Shown piece after piece: positions 30,845 through 39,135 of a stretch of DNA of 64,000 nt. Every line of letters starts with the position of its first letter. Within the stretch, counting starts at the first letter, position 1. This DNA is from Deinococcus humi (lineage in GTDB: Bacteria > Deinococcota > Deinococci > Deinococcales > Deinococcaceae): positions 434,001 to 498,000 of the forward strand of contig NZ_JACHFL010000002.1 of the NCBI RefSeq assembly GCF_014201875.1, written 5' to 3'. Made by a program: the position numbers and the translations under genes. The notes beneath the pieces are model-generated. The model saw only the letters and a program-made list of their open reading frames with translations. It searched no databases and was not told where the DNA came from.

Positions 30845-31092
30845 GCAATGGCCTGCAGGTCGGGTGTCGGGTGGATTATAGAAGACACAAGTGTAAAGTC
30901 ACCGAGCGAAAGACGGAGAAGAGGAGCCAGTTTGCGAAGGTTTGGCAGAGACGGCTCAACCATGTCCGCCTCCCAGCGCGACACTAGGCTCTGATACGAC
31001 GCATCCCCAAAAGCCTGCTCAGCAACCTCTTTTTGGGTAAGGCCGCAGGCTGCCCTGGCCTCTTTCAACAACTGCCCGGTGGTTTGCCTCAT
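30841..31092 (-). CDS. Cro-like XRE family regulator
   Basis: 83 residues from ATG at 31092 (MRQTTGQLLKEARAACGLTQ), with a helix-turn-helix (GLTQKEVAEQAFGDASYQSL, VSRWEADMVEPSLPNLRKLA). It is the first gene of the leftward early operon, divergent from the cI-like gene, so it likely acts as Cro. A GTG at 31107 is an alternative start. A second operator-like site lies inside this gene at 30884-30895. Confidence 0.78.
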   Translation of the reverse strand: MRQTTGQLLKEARAACGLTQKEVAEQAFGDASYQSLVSRWEADMVEPSLPNLRKLAPLLRLSLGDFTLVSSIIHPTPDLQAIA

Positions 31093-31191
31093 ACCTTGAA
31101 TATACACAGGTGTAATGTTTCAATCAACACATGACGCATATGATCTTTATACATATGAAACTTTTGTATACCGTGTGTCGTAGGGAGGGTC
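31093..31191. promoter_or_regulatory. Divergent lysogeny control region
   Basis: For leftward transcription there is a -35 TTGATT (31122-31127) and -10 TATATT (31099-31104) with 17-bp spacing. The inverted repeat TACACAGGTGTA (31103-31114) sits on the -10 and would be an operator. A related site GACACAAGTGTA lies at 30884-30895. For rightward transcription TATACC near 31168 is a possible -10. This is the expected place for repressor control of lysis versus lysogeny. Confidence 0.6.
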
Positions 31192-31695
31192 ATGCAAGTC
31201 GCATTTCAGCGCTATGACAGAACTTTTTTAATGGCTGCTATCGAGACGCCCGGGCAGAAACTAGAACGATTTCTCCTTCGCGCTGAGATGCAGCAGAAGG
31301 AGCTGGCAGCGCAGCTTGGCGTGGAACCCAGTTACATCAGCCGAATGGTCAATGACCGGATCGGCTGGGTGCATGGCCGCTATTTTGGGAAAATTGCAAC
31401 CATTCTTCGCTTATCGGATGCTGAGATTGCAGAACTGAATCCGGCGGCTGTAATCAACGCCCCGCTCACCGACGCCGAGCGCCGGGGCTGGACGCTGCCT
31501 CCAGAAGTCGAACCTGAGATCCCTGACATGTTGTTGGAAGCTGCCCAGCTGTATGGCCACGGCAAGAACGCCCCCCTGGCCGAGCGGCGTTGGCTGCTGG
31601 AGCTGTCGGATCTGGACTTCCGAGAGGAACCGGAAAGTCCAGAGGACTGGCTGGCCATCTACGTTCGACTCTCGAAGCTCATTGATCCCAAGTAA
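31192..31695 (+). CDS. cI-like XRE repressor
   Basis: 167 residues, start ATG 31192 after GGAGGG. The helix-turn-helix is at about 28-85 (AEMQQKELAAQLGVEPSYIS, RMVNDRIGWVHGRYFGKIAT). A C-terminal 80-residue domain lacks the S24 Ser/Lys protease signature of LexA-like repressors. That absence, plus the metalloprotease gene directly downstream, suggests that the repressor is inactivated by that protease in trans. Confidence 0.75.
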   Translation: MQVAFQRYDRTFLMAAIETPGQKLERFLLRAEMQQKELAAQLGVEPSYISRMVNDRIGWVHGRYFGKIATILRLSDAEIAELNPAAVINAPLTDAERRGWTLPPEVEPEIPDMLLEAAQLYGHGKNAPLAERRWLLELSDLDFREEPESPEDWLAIYVRLSKLIDPK

Positions 31696-32347
31696 AGTGC
31701 TCGACGCCCTGATTGCAGACACCCTGGAATTCATCGAGGGCGAACATGCTGAGACAAAGTGGGAACGGGATCCGGTCAAGCTGTGCCAGCTCTGGGGCAT
31801 CCGGTACGAGATCGGCCCCCGCTACATGGCGCGCAGCCGTGACCAGGACCGGGCCAATGATCTGATTACCGTCACGGCCGACGATTACGGCAGTCGCTAC
31901 CTGTTCACGGTGGCTCACGAAATGGCCCACATTCTGGCCAAACGTGGTGGATATGTCCGGCTGATCAAGCACTACCACGCCTCGGTGCCGGACATGCGGC
32001 GGCACATCGAGCTGATCATCAATTACGCGGCGGGCCGTCTGTTGATGCCCGCCCCTGATCTGTTGGAGGCCTGGGAGCTGTACCGCGATCGGCCTGACGC
32101 GGTGCTGCACCTGATGAAGCTGAGCGGGGCCAGCGAGCCGGCGGCCATGCGGCGCTGGACCTGGCAGGACGTGACTGCATACCGGGGCGCGTTTACGGCC
32201 ACTGAGAATTACATCCAGGACGTCACGGCGTGCCGTGCCAAGGTGCCGTTTCGCCGGCATGATCGCGTGCCAGAGCTGCACATCCTGCACCCAGACGTGT
32301 CCCTGATCTCGCTGGGAGGCGGGCGCGTCATGGGGACCATCGCTTGA
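31682..32347 (+). CDS. ImmA/IrrE-family metalloprotease
   Basis: 221 residues from a TTG at 31682 (LIPSKVLDALIADTLEFIEG) or GTG at 31697. The zinc motif VAHEMAHILAKRGGY (H-E-x-x-H) is intact. The following helices HIELIINYAAGRLLMPAPDL are typical of COG2856 proteins. In ICEBs1 ImmA cleaves the repressor ImmR, and in Deinococcus PprI/IrrE cleaves DdrO. The gene overlaps or abuts the repressor gene, so the repressor is the likely substrate. Confidence 0.8.
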   Translation: MIPSKVLDALIADTLEFIEGEHAETKWERDPVKLCQLWGIRYEIGPRYMARSRDQDRANDLITVTADDYGSRYLFTVAHEMAHILAKRGGYVRLIKHYHASVPDMRRHIELIINYAAGRLLMPAPDLLEAWELYRDRPDAVLHLMKLSGASEPAAMRRWTWQDVTAYRGAFTATENYIQDVTACRAKVPFRRHDRVPELHILHPDVSLISLGGGRVMGTIA

Positions 32348-32372
32348 TGAGGTGTCAAAAACGAGGTTATGA

Positions 32373-32984
32373 ATGAAGAAGTCACTGAAGAGACTTGTTG
32401 CCCTTGCCCTTCTATCTCTCTCGCTTGCTTCTGCCGCTTCTACTCCTGCCAACATTGCTGACGAGCTGGCGCTGGTCACGCGGGCCGTGCGTCTTTCCTG
32501 CCCAGTGCAGGTATCAGCTGGGTCTGAATGCTCTATGGCAGATATGTCGATCGATATTGTGCGGCGCCTGATCGACATAGACCCGCGCAAGATGCTGACT
32601 AAGCCGTGGCGGCAGCTCGTGGGGGGAAGCGTTCAAACTTTCGTCGAGCAGGATGGTCAGCTTATCGGTATTGCGTTATTCGCCCTGGCACCGTTTAAGA
32701 CTCTGATCGTGGTATCGCCCGCGGCCACCCTGCCAGCAGCCAATACTGCGCCCAGTACTGGCACAAATTCTGTGGCCTCTTTTGACCTTCGTATGCTGGT
32801 ATGGACCAACAGTGGGAAGGTGATTCGTCAAGGCCAGAGCGCCCCCGTCAATGGGCCTCTGATCCCGCTGGTTTCCTTGGTGGCGGTAGGCTGCGACGTC
32901 AAGCCTGAGACTGGAAACATGGTGCGCGTGACTTGCGAGTACCCGTATGTCGGGAAGGTCTACGACATCGTGAAATTGAGATGA
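32373..32984 (+). CDS. Exported hypothetical protein
   Basis: 203 residues with a clear signal peptide (MKKSLKRLVALALLSLSLAS followed by AASTPA). The mature part has two cysteines in LSCPVQVSAGSECS that could form a disulfide and two more near the end. Strand-rich. Its place in the lysogenic side of the prophage suggests a gene expressed in the lysogen. Family unknown. Confidence 0.6.
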   Translation: MKKSLKRLVALALLSLSLASAASTPANIADELALVTRAVRLSCPVQVSAGSECSMADMSIDIVRRLIDIDPRKMLTKPWRQLVGGSVQTFVEQDGQLIGIALFALAPFKTLIVVSPAATLPAANTAPSTGTNSVASFDLRMLVWTNSGKVIRQGQSAPVNGPLIPLVSLVAVGCDVKPETGNMVRVTCEYPYVGKVYDIVKLR

Positions 32985-33057
32985 CCCATTCCGCACTGAA
33001 TTCATTTAGGAGCAACAGCCATGGTGTTGCTGGACCGAAGGAGTAAAGTGAATAGAC

Positions 33058-33279
33058 ATGGACTCGCACGTGGCCGAAGCCAATGCGCGCATCAGCGAAG
33101 CGCTCACCGAACTGCTCAAGTCGGTCCAGCGCGGTGTGGCGCAGGCTGGCGTAGAGCTGGCCGATCTGGAAAAGCTGGCAGCGCAAGAGGAGTCGGAGAC
33201 TTCCGCGCGGGTGGCCGAACTGGAGTCGCGGCATGAGCGGCGACGTCAGGCCATCCAGCGGAAATGGCAGCGGTACTGA
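33058..33279 (+). CDS. Small coiled-coil protein
   Basis: 73 residues, MDSHVAEANARISEALTELL, wholly helical with heptad-like Leu/Ala spacing and a very basic end (RHERRRQAIQRKWQRY). AAGGAG lies upstream. Overlaps the next gene by 47 nt. Function unknown. Confidence 0.5.
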   Translation: MDSHVAEANARISEALTELLKSVQRGVAQAGVELADLEKLAAQEESETSARVAELESRHERRRQAIQRKWQRY

Positions 33280-34105
33280 TCCGCGCGAAATCATCTACCT
33301 GGACCGGGGCAGATTGTTGTCGTATGCCTCGCAGCTTTTCGATGGCGTAACGGTAATGCGCCGTCTGCTGGAAGCGTCCAAGCACGGTGACATCATCTCC
33401 AAGATCAAGCGGGAACGTGAAACGTTTGAAGATGCCCGGCGGACAGGGAGCGCCGGAGTCAGCTTTGGCGCAGAACTCAGGGGAGAAGCGGAGAGCTCAG
33501 AGGGCACCCGCACGACCATCACCACCGGCGGCGATCAGGCGCTAAATATTTCTTACGATGCCCTGCTGGAAGACAAGGCGGAACTGGATAACGTTCTCCT
33601 GGTCGTTGAGCGAGAGCTGGAAGCGCGTGGACATCTGACAGACTTTACAGGTGAGCAGTCGTCAGGTCTGATCCGCTTTCGCGGCGTCATGTCTTTCGTG
33701 GACTGGACGATCTTACATAGCGTTTTGCTGGATACGAAAACCCTTGTGACCTTTTCCGGCCCTGAAAAGCCGCTGAAACCTCAAGAGGCATCCGGGCTCG
33801 CCAAGATGCTCAAGATTTTATCGCTCAGCGACATCACGGCCCACATGACCTCGGAAGGTGCATCGGTCATTGCGCCTTTGAATCCTGAGCACCTGACGTT
33901 GACCTTAGAGCAGATGCGAGCCATCTATCTCACCAATGACATCCAGGCGACGTTGCTGGCCTTCAGTCCTCCATCGGCTACTGGTTCCCACAATCGGGCC
34001 ACGATGGGTCTCGGTGGCGCTGTCGATTTCGCCGAGGTCTTCAGGACACTGACGGGCGCGCCGGATTACTCTGTTCAGCCTATTGCCCTCTATATCGAGT
34101 TATGA
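33233..34105 (+). CDS. DUF6414-like protein
   Basis: 290 residues. DPREIIYLDRGRLLSYASQL near the N-terminus matches the opening of DUF6414-type proteins (I-Y-L-D-x-x-R-L-L-S-x-x-S-Q-L). A strand-rich middle follows (SGLIRFRGVMSFVDWTILHS) and the C-terminus is LTGAPDYSVQPIALYIEL. Its stop overlaps the integrase start as ATGA, so it is co-expressed with the integrase. Role unknown. Confidence 0.5.
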   Translation: MSGDVRPSSGNGSGTDPREIIYLDRGRLLSYASQLFDGVTVMRRLLEASKHGDIISKIKRERETFEDARRTGSAGVSFGAELRGEAESSEGTRTTITTGGDQALNISYDALLEDKAELDNVLLVVERELEARGHLTDFTGEQSSGLIRFRGVMSFVDWTILHSVLLDTKTLVTFSGPEKPLKPQEASGLAKMLKILSLSDITAHMTSEGASVIAPLNPEHLTLTLEQMRAIYLTNDIQATLLAFSPPSATGSHNRATMGLGGAVDFAEVFRTLTGAPDYSVQPIALYIEL

Positions 34106-35559
34106 CGCCGCCCACCATTGGTGGAATCCGCGTCAGTACGGATATGCAGGCGGACCGTTACGGGCCGGACCGTCAGCGTGAGGACATCACCCGCGAGGCC
34201 GAGCGCGCGGGCCTGGTGATCACCGACTGGGTCGAGGAGTCGATCACCGGCACGGATCATGCGCGCGCTGCTGAGAACCGCTACTACCAGCTGGCCCGCC
34301 AGCACCAGGGCGTCAACGTTGTGTTCTCGCATCCCAACCGGGTGGGGCGGCACGTCGAGGTGACGGTGGGCATCGCGCGCACCATCCACCAGTTGGGCGG
34401 GACTGTCTGGATCGCCGGCACCGGCAACCTGAGAGACCGGCGCAACTGGAAGAATTTCCTGCGGGACGCGGCCGAGGCCGAATCCGATCACGCCGATATT
34501 GTGGACCGCCTCCAGCGCGGCAAGTCCAGCAAGGCCGCGCGCAACCTGTGGCCGCACGGCCAGCCGCCTTACGGGTACCGGATTGTGCGCGATGACCGAG
34601 GCAAGTCGCTGACCATCGAGCCGCACCCGGAGACAGGCCCGGTGGTCCGCGAGATCTTCGACCGGGCGCTGGCCGGGCAGGGGAGCCCCACGATCGCCGC
34701 GTATCTGATCCAGGCGGGCGTGACCGTGCCCCGTCCCCACAAATCCTCACAGGGACTATGGACCCAGCGCCATGTGCTGTACATCCTGAACAACGAGGCG
34801 TACACGGGGCGCCGGGTCTTTACCGGCCCAGGCGGCGAGACGTCCACTGTGACTTTTGAAGGCCTGGTGACACCCGCCGAGTTCCGCCAGGTGCGACAGC
34901 TGGTCAGTGGCCGGCGCACCAACCGGGCCGCGCGCACCCGCTTCCCGGCGCTGTGGGCTGGGCACCTGCGCTGTGGCCTGTGCGGCGGCAGCATGTCGGT
35001 GTTCAGCAATTACAACACCAACAAGGCCGGAGAGCAGACCCACTACATCAACTACCGCTGCCGCAACACCTACAACACCGGTGTAAGCGCCTTACTCGCC
35101 GGGGCGAAGAACTGCAATCATCGTCGGGTCCACAACCACACGAAAGTGGATGAGGCTGGATGGCAGCTCTTCGTGCAGGCTATGACGGATCCGGCGGTGC
35201 TGGTGGCCTCCCTGCCCGCGGAGGCCAGCGGGCCGGACCACAGCGCCCGCCTGGCCGAGCTGCGCACCCAGATGGCCGAGACCGTGCGGCGCGCGGTGGC
35301 CCACCACCTGCCGGACGATGTGCTGACCTCTGCTCTGGAACCGCTGCGAGACGAGATGCGGCGGCTGGAGCGTGACAGTCTGCCGCCGCCTGCCCAGCCT
35401 GCGCCGGACATGACCGGCCTGGCCGCGCAGATGACTGGTCACCTTGCGGGGCTAAGCGGCCTCGAGGAGCGGCGGGAAGCGCTGGACACCTGGGCGGCGC
35501 GGCTGGTGCTGGGGCCGGAGGGGATTGAGCGGGTGGAGGTGACGGTGTATCGGCGGTGA
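34102..35559 (+). CDS. Large serine recombinase (phage integrase)
   Basis: 485 residues. The resolvase domain starts GGIRVSTDMQADRYGPDRQR with catalytic Ser12. It continues with VVFSHPNRVGRHVEVTVGIA and a recombinase domain (PYGYRIVRDD, PTIAAYLIQAGVTVPRPHKS). A zinc-ribbon follows (LRCGLCGGSMSVF, YRCRNT, CNHRR), then a coiled coil near the end. These enzymes insert phage DNA at attB without host factors. Placed at the right edge of the prophage, as usual. Confidence 0.9.
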   Translation: MTPPTIGGIRVSTDMQADRYGPDRQREDITREAERAGLVITDWVEESITGTDHARAAENRYYQLARQHQGVNVVFSHPNRVGRHVEVTVGIARTIHQLGGTVWIAGTGNLRDRRNWKNFLRDAAEAESDHADIVDRLQRGKSSKAARNLWPHGQPPYGYRIVRDDRGKSLTIEPHPETGPVVREIFDRALAGQGSPTIAAYLIQAGVTVPRPHKSSQGLWTQRHVLYILNNEAYTGRRVFTGPGGETSTVTFEGLVTPAEFRQVRQLVSGRRTNRAARTRFPALWAGHLRCGLCGGSMSVFSNYNTNKAGEQTHYINYRCRNTYNTGVSALLAGAKNCNHRRVHNHTKVDEAGWQLFVQAMTDPAVLVASLPAEASGPDHSARLAELRTQMAETVRRAVAHHLPDDVLTSALEPLRDEMRRLERDSLPPPAQPAPDMTGLAAQMTGHLAGLSGLEERREALDTWAARLVLGPEGIERVEVTVYRR

Positions 35560-35614
35560 AATTGTGTCACTAGGAGCGGATCATCAATATTGTGGTCCGC
35601 TAGAGACACAATTT
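35559..35614. repeat. Inverted repeat beside the integrase, candidate att site
   Basis: AAATTGTGTC at 35559-35568 is mirrored by GACACAATTT at 35605-35614, and the inner parts (CTAG, then AGCGGA / TCCGCT) also pair, giving about 20 bp of dyad symmetry around a central AT-rich 20 bp. It starts at the stop codon of the serine recombinase. Size and imperfect symmetry fit an attachment site for such an enzyme. It could instead be a terminator, but no U-run is seen. Confidence 0.5.
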
Positions 35615-35885
35615 CAGAGTTGGAAATCTTTTCCGACTCTACTCTGCCTTTCTCGCCGGCAGTTTGAAGATTTCCTCGTCTGAATCGAACTTTCCGCGTG
35701 CTTATCTAATCAGGATGCCTTTTCAGTTCGACGTGCGCGCACAGGCAATTGAGGGCGACACCCGGGAGGTACGTGTTCGCTAATCGAAGTTTTGACGCTC
35801 AAAAGGTGCGTTGCCAAATCTGGTCTGTGAATCGGAGCGCATAGTTTGACGAGGGCTGTATACGGTGTTATATTCAGGGAATCAA
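35615..35885. other. Gap after the prophage with one short frame
   Basis: The only notable frame is 35715-35783 (+), MPFQFDVRAQAIEGDTREVR, 22 residues. It could be the beginning of a truncated gene. TATACGGTGTTATA near 35860 is AT-rich and promoter-like. Otherwise nothing is recognised. Confidence 0.35.
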
Positions 35886-35907
35886 GGCGGCCTGCGGGCC
35901 GCTTTTT
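35886..35907 (+). terminator. Intrinsic terminator
   Basis: Stem GCGGCC/GGCCGC with a four-base loop followed by five T, on the plus strand. It isolates downstream genes from the prophage integrase transcript. Confidence 0.7.
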
Positions 35908-35976
35908 CCGTGACCTGTGATATTGAGATGCGCCATCTGCCAGACCCCTGTCATGGCCACCCTTTATGCTGCGGGG

Positions 35977-36546
35977 ATGGATGCGCTTGTGCTTGACTTA
36001 CTGATCATCGTCGCAGCGGCGGCGCTGGCAGGGGGTGCGTTTTTCCTGGGCAGGCAGACCGCACCGCGTCGGGCGATCCAGCCGCCGAGCAGCGCGTCTG
36101 ATCCACCGGCAGAGGTATTGCCCGAGCACTTGGCCGTCAAGCTCCACACCCCCTTTTTCAGCCTCGCTGAGGGAGCTTTCTTCCGCACACTCGAGCAGGC
36201 GCTGCCCCCCGGTTACCGGGCGTTTCCGAACGTACGGCTGTATGACGTGTTCCAGATCATCGCTGCCCTGCCTCCGCAACAGGCCGTCCTCGCCCGCTTG
36301 CGGGACGAGCACGTTGATTTTCTGATCGTCAGTCTGGACGGCCATCATCCAGTAGCAGGCATCGAACTCAGTGGGAAGACCGCCAACCACGCGGAACAGA
36401 GCCGCAGCGATAAGGCCAAAGACCTGGCCTTCCACAGTGCTGGCCTGCTGCTGCTGCGTCTCAGGGCCGAGGAGGATCACACGCAGGAGGGTCTGGAGGC
36501 GCTGCTGTGGCGCTACCTCAGGTCCGAGCAGAATCCTCTCCTGTAA
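35977..36546 (+). CDS. Membrane-anchored DUF2726-like protein
   Basis: 189 residues from ATG at 35977 (MDALVLDLLIIVAAAALAGG): one N-terminal membrane helix, a proline-rich linker, then a soluble domain with LAEGAFFRTLEQALPPGYRA, YDVFQIIAALP, VDFLIVSLDGHHPVAGIELS. The D-F-L-I ... G-I-E-L order is the DUF2726 pattern, related to the restriction-endonuclease fold. Upstream in-frame starts exist at 35917. Function unknown. Confidence 0.65.
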   Translation: MDALVLDLLIIVAAAALAGGAFFLGRQTAPRRAIQPPSSASDPPAEVLPEHLAVKLHTPFFSLAEGAFFRTLEQALPPGYRAFPNVRLYDVFQIIAALPPQQAVLARLRDEHVDFLIVSLDGHHPVAGIELSGKTANHAEQSRSDKAKDLAFHSAGLLLLRLRAEEDHTQEGLEALLWRYLRSEQNPLL

Positions 36547-36742
36547 TCGCGTGGCTTGCCGTTGGCCGGCTGAACGTCTTGGGCCGGGGAATGCGAACGC
36601 CGTGTACTCGTTGCAGCGGAAGGACAATAAAGACGTAAGGAGCTGGCTTCAAGCTAAATAGCGCAGTTAACAGATCATTTGCTGGGCTTCTCCTTCAGAA
36701 TTCCTTGAACGAAGCTTCAGCGGAGGCTAACTGGAGAACGTT

Positions 36743-37060
36743 GTGACGTGGATGAAATCACCGCCTGACTACCCTAAATTCATGGGAAAAAGTTCGATCC
36801 GCAAGTTTTCTTACCTGGATTACGACATTGAAATCATCAGGCAGCGCAGAAATCTACCGGCGATCTCGAAGCTTGAACCAAGACTCGGGATCGAAGTTCG
36901 TTACGGGTTGAAGTTTGACGGTCAGCTCACGGACTGGAGCGATTTTGTCGAGGCCACGGACGATGAGCCATCCGCGAACGCCCTCGTGGAGAAGGGATTG
37001 CAGCGGGCGCGAGCGCTACGGAAACAGGAAAGGTCTCTTGTCGTCTCTCCTGCGGCCTGA
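36743..37060 (+). CDS. Small hypothetical protein
   Basis: 105 residues from GTG at 36743 (ATG at 36752 is possible), GGAG upstream. It contains FSYLDYDIEIIRQRRNLPAI and LGIEVRYGLKFDGQLTDWSD. Not recognised. Between the prophage edge and core genes. Confidence 0.45.
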   Translation: MTWMKSPPDYPKFMGKSSIRKFSYLDYDIEIIRQRRNLPAISKLEPRLGIEVRYGLKFDGQLTDWSDFVEATDDEPSANALVEKGLQRARALRKQERSLVVSPAA

Positions 37061-37270
37061 GGAATTCACCGTGGTCGAGGGGTCCCGGCGCGTTCGCCAC
37101 CTGCCATGACATAAAGAACTTGCAGAATGCAGGGAGTGAGCCACTGCCGGTTGCCTATCCTCTCTCAAGAGCATGTGGCTCATTCAAGAGCAAAGCGAGA
37201 CTCCTTCCATCTTCCTGACGCTAGAGAAGCTCTCGGATGGCAGCGAATAGAGATCGTGATGTGAATAGAT

Positions 37271-37296
37271 GAGGGCAGCGCTCTGCCACTGCCCTC
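37271..37296 (-). terminator. Hairpin after the TolB-like gene
   Basis: Perfect 8-bp stem GAGGGCAG/CTGCCCTC with a 10-base loop, directly past the stop at 37300. Confidence 0.6.
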
Positions 37297-37299
37297 AGT

Positions 37300-38262
37300 T
37301 CACGGCAGCGTCAGCACCCGCACGTTGCCGTCCCTCGCGCTCAGGAAACTGAGCAATTTGCCGTCTGGACTGATGTTCCAGTCACCCTGGCGGACCTGAT
37401 GCCCCAGATCGCCCAGCGTGTTCCAACCGTTCGCTTTCACATCGTATTGCCGCAGAACGTGGGCGTCGCCGGCAGATTTAAGGGGAATCAGCAGGAAACG
37501 GCCCGCATCGCGCCAGCGATAGGCGCCGTAATCGTTGATCTCAGTGGGAGAGCCGCCTGCCGTCGCTTGCAGCCACAGCCCGTTGCGCGCAGCGCTGTCG
37601 AAAGAAATCGTGTACAACACCCTCTTCCCGTCCGGGCTGAGGCTGATGCCCCGGAAGCCCAGCGCCGTCCGCAGCGTCTTTTTCGCTCCATTGCGAAGAT
37701 TGAGAGTAAACAGGTCCCGGTCCCGGTTGCCGGGCGCGCTCTTGCCCGACAGCAGCAGCGTGTCGTCGTCCACCCAGCCGCTGACCCCACCGCCGTAAAG
37801 GGTAGCGACGGCACGGGGGGAGCCAAAAGCGTCGGCCACAAAGACCCGTGTGGCGCGGCGGTCATAGTTGCCACTGGTGTCACTGCGGGTGTAGGCCAGC
37901 CGCGTCTCGTCGTCGTTCCAGGTCACGTCCGCGCCGTAGGTGGGCAGCGTGAAGCGCTTGCCATCGACCAGCCGCTCCAGCACCGTCGTTTCTCCTGTAC
38001 TGGGGCGTACCGCCCAGCGCAACCTGGGCGAGAAGTAGGCGACGCTGGAAAACCGCCGTGTGACTGTGCCCCCCGTGGCCGCCACTTCGTAAAATCCGGT
38101 ACTGGCGCGCGCAGGCGGCCCGTCCAGGAACAGCAGCGCCTTTGAGTCTGGTGTCCAGACCGTGCCGGGGCAACACTCGCCACTCAGGACGGCGCGGGAA
38201 GGCAGGGTGGCGGCCAGGGCGGATGTGCCCACGAGAACCAGGGTCAGAAGGAGCCTCTTCAC
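37300..38262 (-). CDS. Exported TolB-like beta-propeller protein
   Basis: 320 residues from a GTG at 38262 ([20 protein letters not shown]), a signal peptide. The mature part has repeated propeller blades with W-x-x-D-x-x-x-L or S-P-D-G-K motifs: WTPDSKALLFL, WNDDETRLAYTRSD, WVDDDTLLLSG, LSPDGKRVLYTIS, ISPDGKLLSFLS. It probably binds proteins or envelope ligands in the cell wall space. The GTG overlaps the stop of the M23 peptidase gene as GTGA, so the two are coupled. Confidence 0.75.
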   Translation of the reverse strand: MKRLLLTLVLVGTSALAATLPSRAVLSGECCPGTVWTPDSKALLFLDGPPARASTGFYEVAATGGTVTRRFSSVAYFSPRLRWAVRPSTGETTVLERLVDGKRFTLPTYGADVTWNDDETRLAYTRSDTSGNYDRRATRVFVADAFGSPRAVATLYGGGVSGWVDDDTLLLSGKSAPGNRDRDLFTLNLRNGAKKTLRTALGFRGISLSPDGKRVLYTISFDSAARNGLWLQATAGGSPTEINDYGAYRWRDAGRFLLIPLKSAGDAHVLRQYDVKANGWNTLGDLGHQVRQGDWNISPDGKLLSFLSARDGNVRVLTLP

Positions 38263-39014
38263 CGTGAGCCTCCCGGAGCCAGAGGCCAGGGTTTTGCGTA
38301 CTCGTTCAGCAATCGGCCTCCACGCAGGGCGGCCGGCTGCGAGTCCGGCGTCTGCCACCTGCGCGGGGCATTCAGGTCATACTCGTAACCGCGCCCAAAA
38401 CTGCCCGCCAGCGCCAGCGTGTTCCAGTCGGCAGCGATGTAGGGCAGCGGGTTGAAGAAGCGCTGGTGAGATCGGTCCCGCAGTTCCAGATGCAGATGCG
38501 GCGCGCTGATACACGTCCCCTGCGAGTCGCCGCTCTGTCCGATGACCTGCCCGCGCGTGACCTTCTGACCGGGGCGCAGCGAGGCGCGTTTCAGCAGGTG
38601 TCCGTACAGGCTGCTCAGGTTGCCCGCGTGATCGATGACCACGTTGTGCGGGGGGCTGCCGTGCGGGCCATCCACCTCGGCCACCACACCATCGCCAATG
38701 GCAAGCACGGGGGTGCCGCATGGAGCGCTGAAGTCCAGCCCGGCGTGGATGCCCTGCAGGTTGCCGTAGGTGCTGCGCCGCTGACGATACGCGCCAGTGG
38801 TGTTGCCGTAGCCCTGGCCAAGCAGCCAGGTGTCCGGGCCGGGGGCGCCCGCGAAGGGCAGTCCGAACTGTCGGGCCGGGGGGGCGATGGCACTCAAGGG
38901 CAGGGCCGGAACGTAGTGGGCGGCGGCCAGGGAGAGAGGCAGAAGACCGCACAGGGTCAAGATGGCCCGTCGGATTGGCTGGCTCCGCCAATGGGCCGGG
39001 ATAGGGGAGGGCAT
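38259..39014 (-). CDS. M23 family peptidoglycan endopeptidase
   Basis: 251 residues from ATG at 39014 ([20 protein letters not shown]), with a signal or anchor helix ([20 protein letters not shown]). The LytM domain has [40 protein letters not shown] and [10 protein letters not shown], giving the H-x3-D and H-x-H zinc ligands. It would cut peptide crosslinks in the wall. Coupled to the TolB-like gene downstream. Confidence 0.85.
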   Translation of the reverse strand: MPSPIPAHWRSQPIRRAILTLCGLLPLSLAAAHYVPALPLSAIAPPARQFGLPFAGAPGPDTWLLGQGYGNTTGAYRQRRSTYGNLQGIHAGLDFSAPCGTPVLAIGDGVVAEVDGPHGSPPHNVVIDHAGNLSSLYGHLLKRASLRPGQKVTRGQVIGQSGDSQGTCISAPHLHLELRDRSHQRFFNPLPYIAADWNTLALAGSFGRGYEYDLNAPRRWQTPDSQPAALRGGRLLNEYAKPWPLAPGGSR

Positions 39015-39135
39015 ACGTGATGTTGCCGCACTCCGGCGGTTCAAGACGTGCCAGCGGCTACGGTTGGGCGGCTGCGGGATGGGGCGGTTCAGACCTCTGC
39101 CCAGCGTGCTGATGTGGCGGGGCTACTCTGGACCC

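Noticed and set aside
31093..31191. Radiation/desiccation response motif (DdrO site) in the phage switch
   Set aside because: I looked for a TTATG...CATAA type palindrome and found only unrelated CATATG repeats.
35559..35614. Inverted repeat as an intrinsic terminator of the integrase
   Set aside because: No U-run follows the stem and a good terminator occurs further on at 35886; kept as a possible att site instead.
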